Source of the DNA: Nitrospira sp.
GTDB lineage: Bacteria > Nitrospirota > Nitrospiria > Nitrospirales > Nitrospiraceae
Length of the DNA stretch: 10,102 nucleotides
Assembly: GCA_025363325.1 (NCBI GenBank)
Contig: JANYEF010000055.1
Span: forward strand, 1 to 10,102
Direction of reading: 5' to 3'
The notes beneath the pieces were generated by a model, which was not told the DNA's origin, did not search any database, and saw only the letters and a program-made list of their open reading frames with translations. The position numbers and the translations under genes are program-made. Of the stretch, positions 6,244 through 10,102 are shown one piece after another (within the stretch, counting starts at the first letter, position 1; the number at the start of each line of letters is the position of its first letter).

Positions 6244-7596
6244 TTATCTCACTTGCTCGATGCCGGCGCCGACCAAGGCTGGACTGGCTTGCCTCTCCGG
6301 TTCTTCTTCCGCCAGCGACAGGGTGGCTGGGCGAACGGTCCTGAACTGGACAAGATCCTTTGAAAAGAGCAAATCGAGCGTCCAGTCCAAGGCCACGCGG
6401 ACCTTTTTTTCAAATCGTGGCAGTTTCATCAAGTAAATCGTCCTCCAAAGCCACCAGGCAATGAAACCTGAAAAGTTCACCCCCAGAATGTTGGCCACGC
6501 CGGTCCGTTTCCCGATGGGGGCCAGTAGCCCGAGCGTCGAGAATAGGAACGGCTTCTTCCGGTCGCCTCGAATGGCTGCCAGGATATTCTGGGCCGCCAC
6601 CTTCCCTTCGCGCAGCGCATGTTGCGCGGTCGGAGGGTGGGGTCTCCCGGTTTTGCGATCCGGCACGACCGCACAGTCGCCGAGAGCCCAGACGCCAGGC
6701 CACTCGGGAACTTCCAGGCATTCGTTGACAAGGACCCGGCCCCGCTGTTTCGCGCAGGATAGTGTGTCCAAGAGGGAGTTCGGGGAGGTCCCAGCCGTCC
6801 AGACCAGCGTGTTGGTCGTAATCGTCGTGCCGTCGCTGAGCGTGACTTCGCGATCCGTCACGGCGGTGACTTTACAGTTCGAATGGACTTCCACATTTCG
6901 CTCCACGAGTTTTCGCTGTGCGTAGGCGCCGAGTTTCTCTCCGAGTTCCGGCAAAATCATCTTCCCCGGATGGACAAGGATGACCCGAAGCATGTCCTCC
7001 CGAAGATGCGGATAGAAGCGCACCGCCTCCCGAAGAAAGTCATTGATTCCGGCGATGGTTTCGACCCCGGCGAACCCTCCTCCGGCCACGACGAAATTCA
7101 GTAAGGGAGCGCGGAGGGGCGCGCAACATTCGAAGTCCGCCTCTTCCAAATTCGCGATCATGCGGTTGCGCAGAAAAATCGCGTCATCCAGCGATTTCAT
7201 CGTGAGCGCGCGGTCTGCCAAGCCGGGGAGGTTGAAGAAGTTCGTGGTCGACCCGAGGGCCAGCACCAGGTGGTCGTACGGCAGCGAATGGCAATGTTCC
7301 TCGTGACCATGCGACAAGCCAACTCGTTTATTTACGAGGTCGATGGATTCGATGTCTCCGTGGAAAAACGTCACCCGACGCAGTAGCTTGCGGACTGGGC
7401 TGACGATATTCGTGATGTCGAGGTCGCTGGCCGCCACTTCGTGCAGCATCGGGGTAAAGAGAAAAAAGTTGTCGCGGTTGACGAGGGTGACGTCCAAGTT
7501 GGCTCCTCGCGCAAGCGCCCGTTCGAACTCCAGCGCGGCATACATCCCGCCGAACCCACCGCCCAGAATCAGTACTCGTGGCTTCCTGTCAGACAT
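6244..7596 (-). CDS. ndh: Type II NADH:quinone oxidoreductase (NDH-2), single-subunit flavoprotein
   Basis: The 450-residue product has the two-dinucleotide-fold layout of NDH-2. An FAD-binding GGGFGG sits at 12-17 near the N-terminus, an NADH-binding AGGGFAGVE at 171-179, then WTAGTSPN (266-273), the FAD-contacting ALGDCA (304-309) and the quinone-side PTAQHALREGK (322-332). The C-terminal segment, with aromatic/hydrophobic stretches FIAWWLWRTIYLMKLP (378-393) and VALDWTLDLLF, fits the membrane-associating end of these enzymes. NDH-2 passes electrons from NADH to quinone at the inner membrane face without pumping protons. AAAGGA lies 6 nt before the ATG. The gene begins 15 nt after the GMC oxidoreductase stop and ends 4 nt before the VOC gene, so the three form an operon. 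Related pyridine nucleotide-disulfide oxidoreductases are an alternative, but the C-terminus favours NDH-2. Confidence 0.9.
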   Translation of the reverse strand: MSDRKPRVLILGGGFGGMYAALEFERALARGANLDVTLVNRDNFFLFTPMLHEVAASDLDITNIVSPVRKLLRRVTFFHGDIESIDLVNKRVGLSHGHEEHCHSLPYDHLVLALGSTTNFFNLPGLADRALTMKSLDDAIFLRNRMIANLEEADFECCAPLRAPLLNFVVAGGGFAGVETIAGINDFLREAVRFYPHLREDMLRVILVHPGKMILPELGEKLGAYAQRKLVERNVEVHSNCKVTAVTDREVTLSDGTTITTNTLVWTAGTSPNSLLDTLSCAKQRGRVLVNECLEVPEWPGVWALGDCAVVPDRKTGRPHPPTAQHALREGKVAAQNILAAIRGDRKKPFLFSTLGLLAPIGKRTGVANILGVNFSGFIAWWLWRTIYLMKLPRFEKKVRVALDWTLDLLFSKDLVQFRTVRPATLSLAEEEPERQASPALVGAGIEQVR

Positions 7597-7611
7597 GGTA
7601 TTCCTTTCCGA

Positions 7612-9156
7612 TTAGCTCCCAAGCCGTTCTAAGAGATGGTCGCCCACTCGCAGGGCATTGGCAATGATCGTCAGCGAGGGATTCACCGCTGAGCTCGACA
7701 CAAAGAAGCTCGCATCGACGACGTAGAGATTCTCCAGATCGTGCGCCATGCAGTTCACGTCGAGCACAGAAGTCTGTGGATCACGCCCAAACCGCACCGT
7801 TCCGCACTGGTGGGCCGTGCCCGCAATCGGAATTTTCTTTCCGAGATAGAGGTGCGTCGGCAGCAGATGGTCCTCGCAGCCGATATGATTGAGCATGCTC
7901 TTGAGCTTCGCGGCTAAACGCTGGTGAGATTCCAGATTGTTTTCCGTGTAGGCCAGCGTGATACCACCGTCTTTGCCGACGAGCACACGATTGTTGGGAT
8001 CGGGCAGATCTTCCGAGGTCATCCAGAAGTCGAGCGAATGTTTAGCCATCGCGTCGAGGGCCTTGCCAGGCGTAAAGGCCGGCGCACCGGCCCGAAGCGA
8101 TTCCAAATCTTGCTTCCCGATCATCGAAATATGGCCCATGGGATAGTCCCACTCCGCCGACGGATAGTAGAAATCGTTGAGGCCGATGGTCTTCTGGAAC
8201 ACGGTCGGGTTCGGCCGCTTGGAGATCGCGAGCATCGCCGAATTGTTGTGGCACATGTAGTGCCGACCGACGACGTCGGAGGAATTGGCCAGACCGTTCG
8301 GATGTTTGTCGTTCGCGGAGCGCAGTAACAGTGCCGCCGAGTTGATCGCGCCGGCTGAGACGACGACGATGCTTCCCTTATAGGTCTCCTTTGTGCCGTT
8401 TCGTTCAACGTAAACGGTGGTGACCTCTCGTCCCGACGCATTTGTTTCTAATCGAGTGACCAATGCACCAGTGATCAATGACACATTGGGATATTGCAAC
8501 GCCGGATCGACACAGACCACTTGAGAATCAGCCTTCGCATTCACCAAGCAAGGGAAACCGTCGCAGGTACTGCAACGGATACAGGCGCTCTTTTCCTTTT
8601 GTTCTTCGTTCAGCATCACCCCCACCGGCAGGTGAAAGGGCTTGTAGCCGCACTTCTGCCAGTCGTCGTGCAGTTCTTGGATGCGCGGTTCGTGCGTGAG
8701 GGCGGGATATTTGTACGGCGCGCTGGCCTTCGGTTCGGTCGGATCTTCACCGCGAGTGCCATGGACGTGATACAGATGCTCGGCCTGCGTGTAATAGGAT
8801 TCAAGGTCGTCGTAGCGGATCGGCCATTCCGGGGAGATGCCGCCGTGATGCTTCACTTCGTTAAAGTCTTGTTGCCGCATGCGCAGCAGCGCCGCACCGT
8901 AGACTTTTGAATTCCCACCAACGTTGTAGTGAATGCCGGGGTGAAACGTGCCCCCATCCTTATCGCGCCAGGTTTCCTTCGCCTTGTACTTGTTGTCGAT
9001 GAAGACGGACTTGGAACTCCAGTTGTCCTTCTCACGCGGCAGATAGCCGCCACGCTCTAAGAGGAGAATCTTCTTCCCCGACGGGGCCAGCTTGTATGCC
9101 AGCGTCCCCCCGCCTGGGCCGGTGCCGATAATGATCACATCGTAGTGAGTGGACAT
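7612..9156 (-). CDS. GMC-family FAD-dependent oxidoreductase with a four-Cys cluster
   Basis: The 514-residue product begins with an FAD-binding Rossmann fold (YDVIIIGTGPGGGTLAYKL, then LLLERGG at 31-37). It ends with the GMC_oxred_C signature, AGTAHQCGT and VDASFFVSSSAVNPSLTIIANAL, which supply the His449 and Asn492 active-site pair. A Cys motif at C192-x2-C195-x2-C198-x4-C203, followed by AKADS, resembles the cluster of sugar dehydrogenase catalytic subunits that hold an iron-sulfur centre. The enzyme should oxidise an alcohol or sugar-type substrate, passing electrons on; the substrate is unknown. No signal peptide is visible. The start is placed by homology at ATG 9156; it lacks a Shine-Dalgarno and is preceded by a pyrimidine-rich leader. 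The frame stays open to 9426, but that extension runs through a palindromic repeat and looks non-coding. First gene of the operon with NDH-2, perhaps feeding the quinone pool. Confidence 0.9.
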   Translation of the reverse strand: MSTHYDVIIIGTGPGGGTLAYKLAPSGKKILLLERGGYLPREKDNWSSKSVFIDNKYKAKETWRDKDGGTFHPGIHYNVGGNSKVYGAALLRMRQQDFNEVKHHGGISPEWPIRYDDLESYYTQAEHLYHVHGTRGEDPTEPKASAPYKYPALTHEPRIQELHDDWQKCGYKPFHLPVGVMLNEEQKEKSACIRCSTCDGFPCLVNAKADSQVVCVDPALQYPNVSLITGALVTRLETNASGREVTTVYVERNGTKETYKGSIVVVSAGAINSAALLLRSANDKHPNGLANSSDVVGRHYMCHNNSAMLAISKRPNPTVFQKTIGLNDFYYPSAEWDYPMGHISMIGKQDLESLRAGAPAFTPGKALDAMAKHSLDFWMTSEDLPDPNNRVLVGKDGGITLAYTENNLESHQRLAAKLKSMLNHIGCEDHLLPTHLYLGKKIPIAGTAHQCGTVRFGRDPQTSVLDVNCMAHDLENLYVVDASFFVSSSAVNPSLTIIANALRVGDHLLERLGS

Positions 9157-9297
9157 GGGAGGTAGTCGGGGGAAGGGGCGCAGTCTTACAAAATGGAGAA
9201 GGAGGTGGCCATGTGCCCTTCTTGCTCGCAGAGCCCCCACGATAAAAAGGATTGGAAGGACACCCACATTGGTCCTGTGCTCCCGGAACAGAGGGGG

Positions 9298-9391
9298 GAT
9301 GGAACCTGATGGATCTTCTGTGCTCGCGCAACGCGCGGCCTCAGAAGGCCCTCGTTGGACGCGCGCAGTAGAAGATCCATCAGCCCCCATC
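9298..9391. repeat. 94 bp imperfect palindromic element upstream of the GMC gene
   Basis: The outer arms read GATGG-N3-CTGATGGATCTTCT (9298-9319) and the complement (9370-9391), with 14 bp perfectly paired (9306-9319 with 9370-9383) plus a further 5 bp after a 3 nt mismatch. The core holds GGCC-TCAGAA-GGCC (9337-9350) within one base of the same axis. GC-rich imperfect arms lie between. It is built like the elements at 594 and 5009 but with different end sequences. If the GMC transcript starts upstream, this would fold as a leader hairpin. Confidence 0.7.
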
Positions 9392-9488
9392 CCTGAAGAG
9401 ATAACGAGCGAGCTTGGAGGGAGCACTTTATACAGTTGAAGGTCGCTCGATGGGTAAGAGCGCGCGAAAGGGAGCGAGGCGGCAGGTT

Positions 9489-9519
9489 ATGAGTGATAGA
9501 GAGAGGCTCTGTCACTCAT
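9489..9519. repeat. Hairpin with a 13-pair stem in the intergenic region
   Basis: ATGAGTGA (9489-9496) pairs perfectly with TCACTCAT (9512-9519); pairing continues inward through one G-T wobble and four more pairs, leaving a 5-nt loop. There is no T-run on either side, so it is not a standard intrinsic terminator. No known operator is recognised. Confidence 0.45.
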
Positions 9520-9627
9520 GAATGAGGGTCGAGAAATCCGGATAGGAGCGACAAGCACGTCAAGCCAGTTACATCTGAAGCACGGGCCGTCAGATCGAAT
9601 GAGAAGGGGGCGGCTCGGTCCGCGCTC

Positions 9628-9645
9628 TTGGGACTTTTCTCCCAC
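9628..9645. promoter_or_regulatory. Candidate enhancer for the right-hand sigma-54 promoter
   Basis: TTGGGA (9628-9633) and TCCCA (9640-9644) form an inverted pair with a 6-nt spacer (CTTTTC). The centre lies about 144 bp upstream of the transcription start predicted from the sigma-54 promoter at 9755-9770, matching the position of the TTGGGA cluster before the STAS operon. The spacer differs (3 or 4 nt there), which weakens the case for an identical binding mode. Confidence 0.45.
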
Positions 9646-9754
9646 AGTGAAGGATTCTGCCTTCGTAGGAGCCTGCCAACGCAATTGACACTCATCGAAC
9701 AAGACACATGAGAGGCCTGATGTCTTTCTCTTGAAAACATAGACGAAGTTCTCC

Positions 9755-9770
9755 TGGCACTCCGCTTGCT
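9755..9770 (+). promoter_or_regulatory. Sigma-54 (-24/-12) promoter upstream of the cytochrome gene
   Basis: TGGCACTCCGCTTGCT matches the sigma-54 consensus TGGCAC-N5-TTGCW at every conserved position, with correct GG-to-GC spacing. The predicted start is near 9781, leaving a leader of about 131 nt before the ATG at 9912. A TTGGGA/TCCCA inverted repeat lies about 144 bp upstream of that start. The activator gene at 2011-4839 is the obvious candidate regulator in this window. Confidence 0.75.
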
Positions 9771-9808
9771 CACTGCTCCTCACCTGTCGGCTGTACCCAG
9801 CTCGTCTC

Positions 9809-9849
9809 GATGATCACACAGGACGTGTACGTGTGTGATGTGCATCATC
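9809..9849 (+). promoter_or_regulatory. Inverted repeats in the leader of the cytochrome gene (RNA hairpin or CRP/FNR-type operator)
   Basis: ATCACACA (9813-9820) pairs perfectly with TGTGTGAT (9832-9839) across 11 nt. The outer GATGAT (9809-9814) can alternatively pair with ATCATC (9844-9849). Overlapping the right arm is TGAT-GTGC-ATCA (9836-9847), with the core symmetry of a CRP/FNR-family site. If transcription starts near 9781, all this lies in the 5' leader RNA and may be a regulatory hairpin. If a separate promoter exists with the box at -41.5, its start would be near 9883, but no good -10 is seen there. Confidence 0.4.
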
Positions 9850-9911
9850 GTATCGAGGCGTGGGGCCTACCGATGAGAGACACTCTGGACACTCACATAA
9901 AGGAGAGAACC

Positions 9912-10102
9912 ATGAGACGCTCCATGAAAGGCATGTGCTTCCTGCTGGCGGTGATGGGACTGCCACTGACTATGTCGGTGGAGTCGAGTCACGCCCTATC
10001 CAGTTTTGGCAGACAGACCGACGTGGCCTGTCAGGCCTTTAACGGGACCACGCCGTTTGCCGATAACAGTTGTGCCCTCTGTCATACGTCTAACAGTCCT
10101 TC
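9912..10102 (+). CDS. Exported c-type haem protein, N-terminal part, runs off the right edge
   Basis: The frame is open from the ATG at 9912 to the window end (63 codons). AAGGAGA lies 6 nt before the ATG. The product starts with a Sec signal peptide: basic MRRSMKG, a hydrophobic segment at 8-23, and likely cleavage after SSHA at residue 28. A single c-type haem motif, C54-A-L-C57-H58, appears in the visible part, preceded by Cys40. Haem would be attached covalently in the periplasm. The family cannot be named from this fragment, and further CxxCH motifs may lie beyond the edge. It is the only plus-strand gene here and sits behind a consensus sigma-54 promoter, so its expression is probably conditional. 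Confidence 0.8.
   Translation, partial: MRRSMKGMCFLLAVMGLPLTMSVESSHALSSFGRQTDVACQAFNGTTPFADNSCALCHTSNSP

Larger units (their letters stand above)
9157..9754. other. Long divergent intergenic region
   Basis: About 750 bp separate the GMC gene from the plus-strand cytochrome gene, unusually long beside the tight operon. It holds the palindromic repeat at 9298-9391, a 13-pair hairpin at 9489-9519, a TTGGGA/TCCCA inverted repeat at 9628-9644, and further right a sigma-54 promoter and a leader hairpin. A minus-strand TATAAA (9432-9427) is a weak -10 candidate for the GMC operon, without a good -35. Several overlapping ORFs in this stretch have no recognisable features, and I take them as non-coding. 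Confidence 0.55.

Noticed and set aside
9157..9426. N-terminal extension of the GMC protein
   Set aside because: The FAD-binding strand begins right after the ATG at 9156 as expected for the family, and the extension runs through an inverted repeat.
9489..9519. Intrinsic terminator
   Set aside because: The stem is strong, but neither strand has a T-tract after it and no gene ends nearby.
9487..9783. Minus-strand 98-codon ORF in the intergenic region
   Set aside because: It has no recognisable domain, overlaps another ORF in a different frame, and covers the sigma-54 promoter and the candidate enhancer.

Overview
This 10.1 kb window looks like chromosomal DNA from a GC-rich Gram-negative bacterium. 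My best guess is Nitrospira or a close relative (Nitrospirota). That guess rests on the gene repertoire and on three long imperfect palindromes of a kind I associate from memory with Nitrospira genomes; I could not check it. No phage, IS transposase, CRISPR array, rRNA or tRNA is visible.

Layout: all complete genes lie on the minus strand; one partial gene at the right edge is on the plus strand. Reading leftward from about 9.2 kb, a tight three-gene cluster encodes a GMC-family flavoprotein oxidoreductase with a Cys cluster (7612-9156), a type II NADH dehydrogenase (6244-7596) and an exported protein with two glyoxalase/dioxygenase (VOC) folds (5208-6239). A 194 bp palindromic repeat abuts the last stop codon. 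Next comes a large sensor-type sigma-54 activator, PAS-GAF-GAF-PAS-AAA+-Fis HTH (2011-4839). A regulatory operon follows: a STAS protein (1420-1692) translationally coupled to an ECF-like sigma factor (707-1423), then a short zinc-binding anti-sigma factor (236-502). A 124 bp palindromic repeat separates sigma from anti-sigma. At the extreme left, a Shine-Dalgarno and ATG show another minus-strand gene starting and leaving the window. At the right edge, a plus-strand gene for an exported CxxCH haem protein begins at 9912.

The main discovery is a candidate regulatory circuit. Two sigma-54 (-24/-12) promoters fit the consensus spacing exactly: TGGCAT-N5-TTGCT on the minus strand in front of the STAS/sigma/anti-sigma operon, and TGGCAC-N5-TTGCT on the plus strand in front of the c-type cytochrome gene. 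Each has an inverted repeat of TTGGGA/TCCCA half-sites centred about 144 bp upstream of the predicted transcription start, the range used by enhancer-binding activators. The gene beside the first promoter is itself such an activator, with intact Walker A, GAFTGA and Fis-type HTH. The simplest model is that this activator reads a signal through its GAF/PAS domains, binds the TTGGGA enhancers, and switches on both an ECF sigma module and an exported cytochrome.

A second theme is the three imperfect palindromes (594-717, 5009-5202, 9298-9391). Each has well-matched terminal arms and a central hairpin on or near the same symmetry axis, but their end sequences differ. Two sit at the 3' end of a gene, and one even supplies the sigma factor's last residues and stop codon.
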